64,000 nt of DNA from Caenorhabditis remanei (Eukaryota; Nematoda; Chromadorea; Rhabditida; Rhabditidae), in NCBI RefSeq assembly GCF_010183535.1, contig NC_071329.1, positions 2,604,001 through 2,668,000 of the forward strand. Reading direction: 5' to 3'. Each line of letters opens with the position of its first letter. Position 1 is the stretch's first letter. This document shows positions 11,112 to 21,119 of this stretch, piece after piece. Position numbers and translations under genes: made by a program. The notes beneath the pieces were generated by a model that worked only from the letters and a program-made list of their open reading frames with translations, ran no database searches and had not been told where the DNA came from.

Positions 11112-11664
11112 GGGGGTATTTGAGTTTAGAACTCGGAAGAATAGAACTGCGACAAAATAAAACTGTGAAAATATAGAACAGGAAAAAATAGAACTGTTAC
11201 AAAGTGGAACAGTGAAAGTTAGAACTGCTACAAAATAGAACTCAACAAAATAGAACTGAACACAATGGAACTGCTACAAAATAGAACTGTTACAAAATAG
11301 AACTCTAGTTCGAACGGAGCGCGTTTGCATTCGTGACTTTTTAGAAGAATTAAAACGACGTTTTTTTTCAATTTTAACAATTAGTCGATGAAGAAAATGA
11401 ATTTATTTGAGAAAAGTCAAAAATAAATTGAATTTTTGCAAAAAAATGCAAACGCGCTCCCTTCGAACTAGAGTTCTATTTTGTAACAGTTCTATTTTGT
11501 AGCAGTTCCATTGTGTTCAGTTCTATTTTGTTGAGTTCTGTTTTGAAGCAGTTCCATTTTTTCGTAGTTCCACTTTGTTCAGTTCTATTTTAGTCAGTTC
11601 TATATTTTCACAGTTTTATTTTGTCGCAGTTCTATTCTTCCGAGTTCTAAACTCAAATACCCCC
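11112..11664. mobile_element. Foldback element of TAGAACTG repeats with 8-bp target duplication
   Basis: Ends GGGGGTATTTGAG and CTCAAATACCCCC, flanked by TTTTATTT on both sides (11104-11111 and 11665-11672). Each arm is a degenerate tandem array of AAAATAGAACTGCTAC-like units. A second family member lies at 20432-20878. The 8-bp duplication fits hAT-type insertion. Confidence 0.85.
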
Positions 11665-11826
11665 TTTTATTTTAAAATTAAACTTCAGCAAACATGTTTG
11701 CTGAAAAACTATATTTCATTTTTCAATCGGCGTTTACCCGTTTCCAAACTTTTCACGACAACTTATTAATGAATTCATTCAATATCAATCGTCTTAATAA
11801 CAAAAATTGCAGGAAAATTAACGAAA

Positions 11827-13009
11827 ATGCCGGGTGACGTAATCGAGTACGAAAGTGGCGTTCATTTCGTCAGTCGACACACCTATGCCGTGGAAAGGGA
11901 ATATCATAAAGGAATCGAATGGTGAGTTGAGCTTTTATTTACTGGGTCTATTCACCTCCGAAAAAAAACACTTTTTTTCCCTCGATTCATTTACCGGAAA
12001 AAACTGTTATTTTTTCCGTTTTTCGCCGTTTTTTTTCGGTACATGAATCGAGGAAAACAACTTTTTTTCCCGGACGTGAATAGCCCCATAAAATAATGAT
12101 GCCCATTTTTTTTCATTGAAACGAAACATTTTGAGTGGCTTCTCCGGGCAAGTCTATGGCAATTCTCCCAATGAGATCGATTTCACATGGAGTTTCGATT
12201 GGAGTGAACTCAAAAGTCAAGGAGTCGACAAGCTCAATGGACATATTACTCTCTTTTCAGTAAACAATAAGTTCCCTCCAATGAAAGTTGTTGCGAACAT
12301 GACTGAAAATCTGGGATCATCCCGAGTAAGATTCGAATGCGATTATGTTACCGATACTGTCTACTATAAATATACTCTCACTCCTCATTACACCCCCATT
12401 TCGGAGAAACCGGCATCCGCTCTCCAAATTCCTGAGAAGCCAGATTACGACAAGATGTTTGCGCCATCAGACCAAAACGATACCATTCTTGATGTTGAAG
12501 GAAAGAAGCTTCATGTTAGTAAAGCGGTGAGTGATTTTTTTCATAAAATATCGATTAATTATTGAAATTTTCAGTTTCTCTCGTACCACTCCGAATACTT
12601 CCGCGCTCTCTTCTCATCGAATTTCAAAGAAGGACAAATGGATGAAATTCCAATCGGAGAAGTTTCATTCGAAGATTTCGCTCTTCTCCTCAGTACTTTC
12701 TATCCGAATCCAGTGTTCGTAACCGATGCAACTGTCGAGAAAATTCTAGAATTGGCTCGTCGTTTTCTAGTTTCCTCTGCCGTAAAGAGCGCCGAAAACC
12801 ATCTGATGAACAATTCAAAAATCGACAATGAGAAGATGTTGTGTTTAGCTGAGGAGTACGGAATGCCGACACTTTTGGAGAAGTGTATTCGTGGATTGGA
12901 TACATTGGAGAAGGCGAAAAAATTGAGACGATCTGAGAAATATGACCAATTATCGGATAAGACCAAGTTGAAAGTGTTCGAGCGGCTCGTGAATCCCATT
13001 TCATTCTAA
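11827..13009 (+). CDS. BTB-6: BTB/POZ-domain protein with a weak splice acceptor
   Basis: Exons 11827-11921, 12136-12526 and 12575-13009 give 306 aa. Exon 2 must begin after ATTTTGAG (12135), a GAG acceptor where paralogues have TTTTCAG, and the family motif C-[VI]-W-S-G is changed to C-G-F-S-G; no other nearby AG keeps the frame. The linker before the BTB fold holds an extra E-K-P-A-S-A-L-Q-I-P, a partial duplication of E-K-P-x-Y. The BTB exon is normal. Either splicing tolerates the weak site or the gene is starting to decay. Intron 1 carries a foldback element (11944-12087). Confidence 0.78.
11944..12087. repeat. Foldback element in intron 1 of BTB-6
   Basis: Ends GGGTCTATTCACCTCCG and CGGACGTGAATAGCCCC, with inverted internal segments such as CCCTCGATTCATTTACCGG. 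A second copy lies at 15282-15398. Confidence 0.75.
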
Positions 13010-13271
13010 CAAAAACTGACCGTTATATTTCTCGTCACTTTTAATCGTTAAAAGTTGTACAAAAGTTTTGTTGAAAATAAATGTCTTGTTTTGTTATTCC
13101 TGTTCAACATGATTCATGGTTATGAAATCCTTAAATTTTTCTTGCTTTCGTAATACTTGCAACAGATCAGCTCGACCGGACCGAATTTGCAATAAAACAT
13201 AATACATTTTATACTATTTTCAAGATTTTTTTTTGCGAAAAAATCGAACAAAAGGAAAACAAATTTGCTAC

Positions 13272-13345
13272 GAGTACGGTACGCAAGTCCGCAAACACTC
13301 TGCGTACTTTTTCACCTACCGTAGTTGCATGACAAAATGCGTGGA
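13272..13345 (+). promoter_or_regulatory. 47-nt dyad element upstream of BTB-7
   Basis: Core 13276-13322, perfect inner and outer arms. A 277-bp foldback starts 26 bp downstream and separates it from the ATG (405 bp; about 128 bp without the insert). Confidence 0.75.
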
Positions 13346-13347
13346 GA

Positions 13348-13624
13348 GACCGTACGAATCGGGAAGAAACGAAATTGGGAAGAAACGAATCGGGAAGAAC
13401 AGTTTTCCGCAAGTTTTCTTGACTTTGGCTGAAGTAATAGCTGCGCACAATGCTCTAAATCGATTTTTTAGTTTCGTAGCTTTATTTTTGACACAAATTT
13501 TAGCGCATAAGCCAGAAAAATCTTTTCTTAATTTTGGATTACGGTAAACTCCGCAATTTGACGTTGATGTTTGCAGAAATTTAGCCTGTTCTTCCCGATT
13601 CGTTTCTTCCCGATTCGTACGGTC
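13348..13624. mobile_element. Foldback element with AATCGGGAAGAAACG ends, copy 1
   Basis: Starts GACCGTACGAATCGGGAAG and ends with the complement TTCCCGATTCGTACGGTC. The interior is shared, in inverted orientation, with 24328-24609 and, more diverged, 38303-38551. No coding content. Confidence 0.82.
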
Positions 13625-13727
13625 AAAAAGAGATTAACCGTTTTCAAATCTTACGCGACAATTTATTTAATCAATTATTCAATTTTTAACCGTTTTTTTA
13701 ACAAAAATTGCAGGAAATTCATCGAAA

Positions 13728-15033
13728 ATGGCGAATGACGTATTCGTGTACAGTAGTGACTATCATTCGGTGAACGGCGACACCAATGTTTTGGAGACAA
13801 AATCTCATCATAAAATCAAATGGTGAGTTAACCTTTACTTTAAAATAATGATTTTAAATCGTTTTGTGCGGAAAAATTATTGAAACGAAACATTTTTCAG
13901 TATCTGGACCGGAACTATTTATTACTTCCTCAAAGAATACAATTTCACCTGGAAATTCAATTGGAATAAACTCAGAAATCAAGGAGTCGACAAGCTCACT
14001 GGACACATTTATGTCAGCAATTCGTACACTGTACAGAAAATCGATGTGGAGTTGACTGAAAACAATCAAGTAATCACAAAAGAATTCGGTAGCAGTCATA
14101 GTGATGGTGATGTCTACTACGATTATTGTCTCACTCCTCATTACACCTCCATTTCTGAAAAACCGTCAGACGATGAGATGTTTGCTCCATCTGACCAAAA
14201 CGATGCGATTCTGATTGTCGAAGGAAAGAAGCTTCATGTCAACAAAACAGTGAGTTCATTTTCTCCAAAAATATCGATTAATTTTCCAATTTTTTCAGTT
14301 TCTGTCGTATCACTCCGAATACTTTCGCGCTCTCTTCTCATCGAATTTCAAAGAAGGACAAATGGATGAAATTCCGATCGGAGACGTCTCATTCAAAGAT
14401 TTCGCTCTGCTCCTCAGCATTTTCCACCCAAATCCAGTGTTCCCAAATGACAGAACTGTCGAGAAACTTCTAGAAATGGGCCGTCGTTTTCTGGTACCAT
14501 CTGCCTTGAGTAGCGCCGAGCATCATCTACTGAACATGTCCAAGATCAACGATGAAAAGATATCATTTTCTTGTAAAATATCGATTAATGTTTCTGTTTT
14601 TCAGTTCCTCTCCTACCACTCCGAATACTTCCGCGCACTCTTCTCATCGAATTTCAAAGAAGGACAAATGGATGAAATTCCAATCGGAGAAGTTTCATTC
14701 GAAGATTTCGCTCTTCTCCTCAGAACTTTCTACCCGGATCCAGTGTTCGTGACCGATGCAACTGTCGAGAAACTTCTAGAAATGGCCCGTCGTTTTCTGG
14801 TGTCTTCAGTCATAAAAGTCGCCGAACATCATCTTCTAAACATGTCGAAAATCGACAATCAAAAGATGTTCTATTTAGCTGATGAATATGGAATGCCGAC
14901 TCTTTTGGAGAAGTATATTCGTGGATTGGATACATTGGCAAAGGCGAAACAAATGAAGAAATCGAAAAAGTATGAGCAATTATCGGATAAGACCAAGTTG
15001 AAAGTGTTCGATCGTTTCATGGATTTCATTTGA
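13728..15033 (+). CDS. BTB-7: chimeric BTB protein with one and a half BTB domains
   Basis: Exons 13728-13822, 13901-14249 and 14299-15033 give 392 aa. Exon 3 starts as a normal BTB exon but after S-K-I-N-D-E-K (near 14559) it runs into a relic of another member's intron 2 (14563-14604, matching the BTB-8 intron) and then a complete second BTB exon (14605-15033). The 42-nt relic has no stop and keeps frame, so the whole 735-nt exon is open. Alternatively exon 2 could splice directly to the acceptor preserved at 14604, giving a standard 290-aa protein. The second BTB is most like that of BTB-8. Unequal crossing-over is the likely origin. Confidence 0.82.
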
Positions 15034-15281
15034 TTTTAACAAAAAATCACTTTTTTTTTCTTCACACGTTGTTATTTTAATAGTAAAAATTGTACAAAAC
15101 TGTAGTTGAGAAATAAATATCTTGTTCTGTTATTCTTGTTCGTGGTGATGAAATCCTTAATATTTTCTGGCTTTGGTAAAACTTGCTACGGATGATAAGG
15201 TCGACCAGACCGAGTTTTGAGTAAATAATCAAACATTTTAATACTATTTCAAGTTTTTTGCGAAAAAATTGAACTTTTATA

Positions 15282-15398
15282 GGGCTATTCACGTTCGGAA
15301 AAAACGTTTTTTCCCTCGATTCATTTGCCGGAAAAAAACAGTTTTTCCAGTAAATGAATCGAGGGAAAAAACGTTTTTTTTCGGAGGTGAATAACCCC
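15282..15398. repeat. Foldback element between BTB-7 and BTB-8
   Basis: Ends GGGCTATTCACGTTCGG and the near-complement CGGAGGTGAATAACCCC. It is a second copy of the family in intron 1 of BTB-6 and ends 37 bp before the next 47-nt element. Confidence 0.75.
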
Positions 15399-15430
15399 AT
15401 TAACTAACGGAGAAAAATATTTAATTCCAC

Positions 15431-15505
15431 GAGTACGGTACGCAAGTCCGCAAACACTCTGCGTACTTTCTCGCATACCGTAGTAATATCAAAAACACGT
15501 GGATT
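15431..15505 (+). promoter_or_regulatory. 47-nt dyad element upstream of BTB-8
   Basis: Core 15435-15481, perfect inner arms, 195 bp before the ATG. The conserved flank is ACACGTGGATTC. Confidence 0.75.
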
Positions 15506-15676
15506 CTTTGAATTGTTGCTCACTTAAGTTTTAAACTGCTTTTCCTGAGAAAACCAATGATTTTTGGCTTCCTAATTGGTTTTTCTCTGTTAAAAAGATT
15601 TCGCGACGATGTTTTCAATAAATTTATTCAGTTTCGAACCATTTTAATAACAAAAATTGCAGGAAAATTAACGAAA

Positions 15677-16711
15677 ATGTTGGGTGAACCAATTGAGTAC
15701 ACAAGTGGTACTTATCTCGTGAATAACGCTACAAATATCTTGGAATCGAAATCTCATCATAAAATCAAATGGTGAGTTGTTCTTTTCTTTAAAATAATGA
15801 TTTTTAATTGTTTTGCACGAAAAAGAAAAACACCGAAGCATTATTGAATCGAAACATTTTTCAGTACCTGGACAAAAAGAATCTTACTTCCCAACCCCTT
15901 TCGAATCATTTTCACATGGAAATTCGATTGGAACAAACTCAAAAATCAAGGAGTCGATAAGATCACTGGATACATTACTCTTTTTTCAGTAAATAATGCG
16001 TTCACTGCAATGAAAATGAATTTGGAACTGACAAAATCATACCAAGAATTTACAAATGAATTCGGATACGATTCTTCAATATTTGGATACGATAAGGTCT
16101 ACTATGCATACTGTCTCACTCCTCATTACAACCCGATTTCTGAAAAGCCAGATTACGACAAAATGTTTGCACCATCCGATCAGAATGATACGATTCTGGT
16201 TGTCGACGGAAAGAAGCTTCATGTCAGCAAAGCGGTGAGTTCATTTTCTTGTAAAATATCGATTAATGTTTCTGTTTTTCAGTTCCTCTCCTACCACTCC
16301 GAATACTTCCGCGCACTCTTCTCATCGAATTTCAAAGAAGGACAAATGGATGAAATTCCAATCGGAGAAGTTTCATATGAAGATTTCGCTCTCCTCCTCA
16401 GAACTTTCTACCCGGATCCAGTGTTCGTGACCGATGCAACTGTCGAGAAAATTCTTGAAATGGCTCGTCGCTTTCTGGTGTCTTCAGTCATTAAAGTCAC
16501 CGAACATCATCTTCTAAACATGTCGAAAATCAATAATGAAAAGATGTTGAGGTTGGCTGATGAATATGGAATGCAGACACTTTTGGATAAGTCTATTCGA
16601 GGATTGGATACATTGGCAAAAGCGAAACAAATGAAGAAATCGCAAAAGTATGAGCAATTATCGGATAAGACTAAGCTGAAAGTGTTCGATCGTCTCATGG
16701 ATTTCGTTTGA
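15677..16711 (+). CDS. BTB-8: BTB/POZ-domain protein
   Basis: Exons 15677-15771, 15865-16234 and 16283-16711 give 297 aa. Intron 2 is exactly 48 nt, a multiple of three, and free of stops, so intron retention would add 16 residues without a shift. The beta-rich region opens C-T-W-T-K-R-I instead of C-V-W-S-G-K-V. The BTB exon has V-F-V-T-D-A-T and V-I-K-V-T-E-H-H, a subtype shared with BTB-7, -9, -10 and -13. The ATG is 16 nt after TTGCAG. No lesion. Confidence 0.88.
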
Positions 16712-16919
16712 TCTTAACAAAGTCTCATCGTTTTATTTCTTGACATTGTTATTTTAACAGTAAACATTTTGCAAAAGTTTTGTTGCGAAATAAATTCCTT
16801 GTTCTCTTATTCTTGTTCAACATGTTTCATGGTGATGAAATCCTTATTATTTTCTGGTTTTTTTCGTTCGAACTAATAGTTAATTGGCCTGCGAAGCAGA
16901 CCGAATTGAAGTTTGTCAC

Positions 16920-16995
16920 GAGTACGGTACGCAAATCCGCAAACACTCTGCGTACTTTCTCATCTACCGTAGTAATATCGAAAATATGCGGATTT
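16920..16995 (+). promoter_or_regulatory. 47-nt dyad element upstream of BTB-9
   Basis: Core 16924-16970, both stems perfect; the loop has AAATCC instead of AAGTCC. It is 195 bp before the ATG. Otherwise the 16712-17165 gap holds the BTB-8 3' UTR with an AATAAA signal near 16790. Confidence 0.75.
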
Positions 16996-17165
16996 TTCAA
17001 ATTGTTGCTCACGTTTATGTTTAAACTGTTTTTCCTGGAAAAACAATGATTTTTTAGTTTCTTGATTGTTTCTTTTCTGTTAAAATGGTTTCGTGACGAT
17101 TTTTTCAACAAAACCTTCAACTTCTAACCATTTTAATAACAAAAATTACAGAAAAATTAACGGAA

Positions 17166-18155
17166 ATGTTGGGTGATCCAATCGAGTACAGAAGTGGTCG
17201 TTATTCCGGGTGTAACTATATTGATGAATTGGTTTTGGAACCGAATTTATTAAATAAGGGAATTAAATGGTGAGTTAACCGTTTCCTTAAAATAATGATT
17301 TTCAATTGTACGGAAACAAAATCAAATCATTTTTCAGTATCTGGAGCAAAACACTCTTATCCCCTCGTCGAACCATTTATAAATGGAAATTCGATTGGAG
17401 TGAACTCGAAGGAGTCGACAAGCTCACTGGACACATTACTGTCTCTTCACTGTACAATGCGTTCACTGCAAAAAAAATGAATGTGGAATTGACTGAAAAT
17501 AACAAAGAATTCACAAAAGAATTCAATAGCAATTATACTGTCTCCTACAAATATTCTCTCACTCCTCATTACACTGACGTTTCTAAGGCACCGTTATACA
17601 AAGAGATGTTCGCGGCCTCTAAGCAAAACGATACTATTCTGGTTGTTGAAGGAAAGAAGCTCCATGTCAACAAAACAGTGAGTTCATTTTCTCGTGAAAT
17701 ATCGATTAATTTTCCAATTTTTGCAGTTCCTCTCCTCACACTCCGAATACTTCCGCGCACTTTTCTCATCGAATTTCAAAAAAGGACAAATGGATGAAAT
17801 TCCGATTGGAGACGTTTCATTCAAAGATTTCGCTTTACTTCTCAGCACTTTTTACCCAAATCAAGTGTTCCCGAATGACAGTACCGTCGAGAAACTTCTA
17901 GAATTGGCTCGTCGCTTCCTAGTGTCTTCGGCCATAAAAGTCGCCGAACATCATCTACTGGAAATGTCGAAAATCGACAATCAAAAGATGTTGTTTTTGG
18001 CTGATGAATATGGAATGCCAAAACTTCTCAAAAAGTGTATTCGTGGATTGGATAACTTGGCAAAGGTGAAAGAAACGAAGCAATCTGAGAAGTATGACCA
18101 ATTATCGGATAAGACCAAGGTGAAAGTGTACGATCGTCTCATGGATTTCATTTGA
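17166..18155 (+). CDS. BTB-9: BTB/POZ-domain protein
   Basis: Exons 17166-17269, 17338-17677 and 17727-18155 give 290 aa. Exon 1 has three extra codons (Y-I-D-E-L-V-L-E-P). Exon 2 lacks the three residues usually written K-S-Q, reading S-E-L-E-G-V-D-K, and the linker reads S-K-Q-N-D in place of S-D-Q-N-D, changing a strongly conserved acidic residue at the BTB start. The BTB exon has S-S-H-S-E-Y-F for S-Y-H-S-E-Y-F. The frame is open, so this is an intact but diverged copy. Confidence 0.86.
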
Positions 18156-18443
18156 TTTTAACGAAAACTCACCGGTTTATTTCTTGACACGTTGTTATTT
18201 TAATACTAAAAATTGTACAAACATTTTGTTGAGAAATAAATTTCTTGTTATTTTTGTTATTCTTGTTCAAAATGCTTTTTTGGTGATGAAATCCTTAATA
18301 TTTTCTGGCTTTGGTAACATTTGCAACGGATAAGGTCGATCAGACCGTGTTTTCAGTAAAAAAATCAAACGTTTTAATACTATTTCAAGTTTTTTTGCGT
18401 AAAATTGAACTTTTAACTAACGGAGAAAAATATTTAATTCCAC

Positions 18444-18518
18444 GAGTACGGTGTGCAAGTCCGCAAACACTCTGCGCACTTTCTCGTCTACCGTAGTAAT
18501 ATCAAAAACACGTGGATT
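18444..18518 (+). promoter_or_regulatory. 47-nt dyad element upstream of BTB-10, with a paired change
   Basis: Core 18448-18494. The inner arms read GTGTGCA and TGCGCAC: the A of the left arm became G while its partner T became C, and C to T leaves a G-T wobble. Stem potential is kept although both arms differ from the consensus. It is 192 bp before the ATG. Confidence 0.75.
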
Positions 18519-18686
18519 CCTTGAACTGTTTCTCACATTTATTTTAAATTTAATTTCAGCAAAAAACAAGTTTTCTATTTTTAATCGGTCTTTACCCGTC
18601 TTAAAACTTTTTCGCGACAGTTTCTCCAATAAATTCTGTAATTTCTAGTTGTATTAATAACAAAAATTGCAGGAAAATTAACGAAA

Positions 18687-20311
18687 ATGTTGGGTGACCC
18701 AATCGAGTACAGAAGTGGTAATCTTTCGGTGAATGGCAATACTAATGGATTGGTTTTGGAATCGAAATCAAATAAGGAAATTAAATGGTGAGTTAAGCGT
18801 TTTTTGAAATAATGATGTCCAGTGTGCTCCACCGGTGAAGAAACCGGCGAAACCCCGTTTATTTCCCGGTTTTATAAAAATAAAAACCGGAGTCAAGTTT
18901 GGCGAAAACCGGTGTTCACCGAAATTCCCCGGTGTTCAATATTGAAAAACCGGTTTTCCCCGGTTTTCATTTTTCACCGGTGCCCGGTTTTCACCGGTTT
19001 TTTTAATGATGCAAACACTTCAACGTGAGCGAACGTGACAGCAACCGGCCATTTTGCAGTCGGAAGTTTTGAAACAGGACATTTCGAAACCGGACACTTT
19101 GAAACCGAACGTTTCGCAACCGGACATTTTGAAACCGGACGTTTCGCAACGGGAATTATTTTGTTTCCAAGTGTCATTCGGTTGCGAAACGTCCAGTTGC
19201 GAAGTGTCCCGTTTCAAAGTGCCCGGCTGCGAAACGTCCGGTTTCAAGGCGTTCGGTTGCGAAACAACCGGCTTGGAAACGTTCGGTTGCGAAATTTCCG
19301 GCTTCGAAATGTCTGGTTGTGTGTTACCAATTTCAAATAAATCCGGCGAAAACCGGTGAAAACCGGGGAAACACCGGTTTTTTTCGCCAAAAAATTTTAT
19401 TTTTTTATTTTTATTCCGGTGGAGCACACTGATGATATCCAATTGTACGGAAACAAAACCAAATCATTTTTCAGTATCTGGAGCAAAAGAATCTTATATT
19501 ACTCCCCTTTTCGAATCATTTTTAAATGGAAATTCGATTGGAGCAAACTGAAAAATGAAAGAGTCGATAAGCTGACTGGATACATTACTCTCATTTCAGT
19601 AGACAATGCGTTCACTGCAAAGAAAATGAATGTGGAACTGACTGAAAATAATCAAGAATTCACAAATGAATTCGGATACGATTTTTCTCCCTATGATACT
19701 GTCTATTACGAGTATTCTCTCACTCCTCATTACACTTCTAAGAAACCATCATACGAAGAGATGTTTTTGCCATCTGACCAAAACGATGTTATTCTGGTTG
19801 TCGACGGAAAGAAGCTTCATGTTAGCAAAGCGGTGAGTTCATTTTCTCGTAAAATATCGATTAATTTTCCAATTTTTTTCAGTTCCTCTCCTATCACTCT
19901 GAATTTTTCCGCGCACTCTTCTCATCAAACTACAAAGAAGGGCAAATGGATGAAATTCCGATCGGAGACGTCTCTTACGAAGATTTCGCTCTGCTCCTCA
20001 GCAGTTTCTACCCAAATCCAGTGTTACCAACTGACAGAACTGTAGAGAAGCTTCTAGAAATGGGTCGTCGTTTTCTGGTTTCTTCAGTCATAAAAGTCGC
20101 CGAACATCATCTTCTTAAAATGTCGAAAATCAATAATGAAAAGATGTTGTGGATGGCTGACGAGTATGGAATGCCAAAACTTCTCAAAAAGTGTATTCGT
20201 GGATTGGATACATTGGCAAAGGCGAAACAAATGAAGCAATCGGAGAAGTGTGTACACTTATCAGATAAGACCAAGTTGAAAGTGTTCGATCGTCTCATGG
20301 ATTTCATTTGA
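18687..20311 (+). CDS. BTB-10: BTB/POZ-domain protein
   Basis: Exons 18687-18787, 19475-19832 and 19883-20311 give 295 aa. Intron 1 is 687 bp because of a 612-bp element (18820-19431); without it the intron would match BTB-5 almost base for base. The beta-rich region opens C-I-W-S-K-R-I-L-Y-Y, close to BTB-8. Exon 3 reads F-L-S-Y-H-S-E-F-F and S-S-N-Y-K-E-G-Q. The BTB subtype V-I-K-V-A-E-H-H matches BTB-7 and BTB-9. No lesion. Confidence 0.87.
18820..19431. mobile_element. ACCGGTG-rich element with a GAAACCGGA satellite, intron 1 of BTB-10
   Basis: Terminal inverted repeats CAGTGTGCTCCACCGG and CCGGTGGAGCACACTG. The sequence before it (ATGATGTC) and after it (ATGATATC) looks like an 8-bp target duplication with one change. 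The ends are rich in ACCGGTTTTC; the middle (19063-19315) is a degenerate 15-bp tandem array such as GACATTTCGAAACCG. The array is open on both strands only because its unit is 15 bp. Confidence 0.82.
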
Positions 20312-20431
20312 TTTTAACGAAAACTCGTCGTTTTATTTCTTGACACGTTGTTATTTTAATAATTTAAAAAAACAGAAATTTGGTTGAGAAATAAATGTCT
20401 TCTTCTGTTACTGTTGTTCAATTTACTTCAA

Positions 20432-20878
20432 GGGGGTATTTGAGTTTAGAACTCGGAAGAATAGAACTGCGACAATATAGAACTGACTAAAATAGAACTG
20501 CTACAAAGTGGAACTGAACACAATGGAACTGTCACAAAATAGAACTCCACGAAATAGAACTGAACGAAATAGAACTGCTACAAAATAGAACTGTACCACT
20601 GGTTTTGAAAATGCTTATTGGGCTTATCTAATATAATTTTATATAGTTTTTGTAGACTATTAAATAGACAAAGACTTTATCTCCATAAAATAAGTGTTTT
20701 TAATCGACTTTTCTCCTCGAAAGCGAACTAGAGTTCTATTTTGTAACAGTTCTATCTTGTAACAGTTCCATTTCGTCGCAGTTCCATTTTGTTCAGTTCT
20801 ATTTTTGTCTGTTCTATATTTTCACAGTTTTATTTTGTCGCAGTTCTATCTTTCCGAGTTCTAAAATCGAGTACCCCC
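20432..20878. mobile_element. Foldback element of TAGAACTG repeats, second copy
   Basis: Ends GGGGGTATTTGAGTTTAGAAC and the near-complement GTTCTAAAATCGAGTACCCCC. The family is that of 11112-11664 but the spacer (20590-20725) differs. No clear target duplication remains. It ends 44 bp before the 47-nt element of BTB-11. Confidence 0.8.
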
Positions 20879-20917
20879 GTTTCCTTAACGCCGCCGGACA
20901 TCATTTTTCATCAATGC

Positions 20918-20990
20918 GAGTACGGTACGCAAGTCCGCAAACACTCTGCGTACTTTCTCGCCTACCGTAGTTACATGAAAAATTTCATGA
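20918..20990 (+). promoter_or_regulatory. 47-nt dyad element upstream of BTB-11
   Basis: Core 20922-20968, perfect inner and outer arms, 151 bp before the ATG. The usual TACGTGG flank has diverged here. Confidence 0.75.
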
Positions 20991-21119
20991 AATGTTGGTC
21001 ACTCTTTTGGGAAAAACGGTGATTTTTTTCTGTTTAAATGGTTTCGCGACAGTTTCTTCAATACCTTTTTCAATTTCTAACCGTTTTCATTACAAAAATT
21101 TCAGAAAAAATTAACGAAA

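Noticed and set aside
19035..19359. Repetitive open frames on both strands with F-E-T-G-H units
   Set aside because: They arise from a 15-bp tandem satellite inside a mobile element, which is open in several frames by its period alone.
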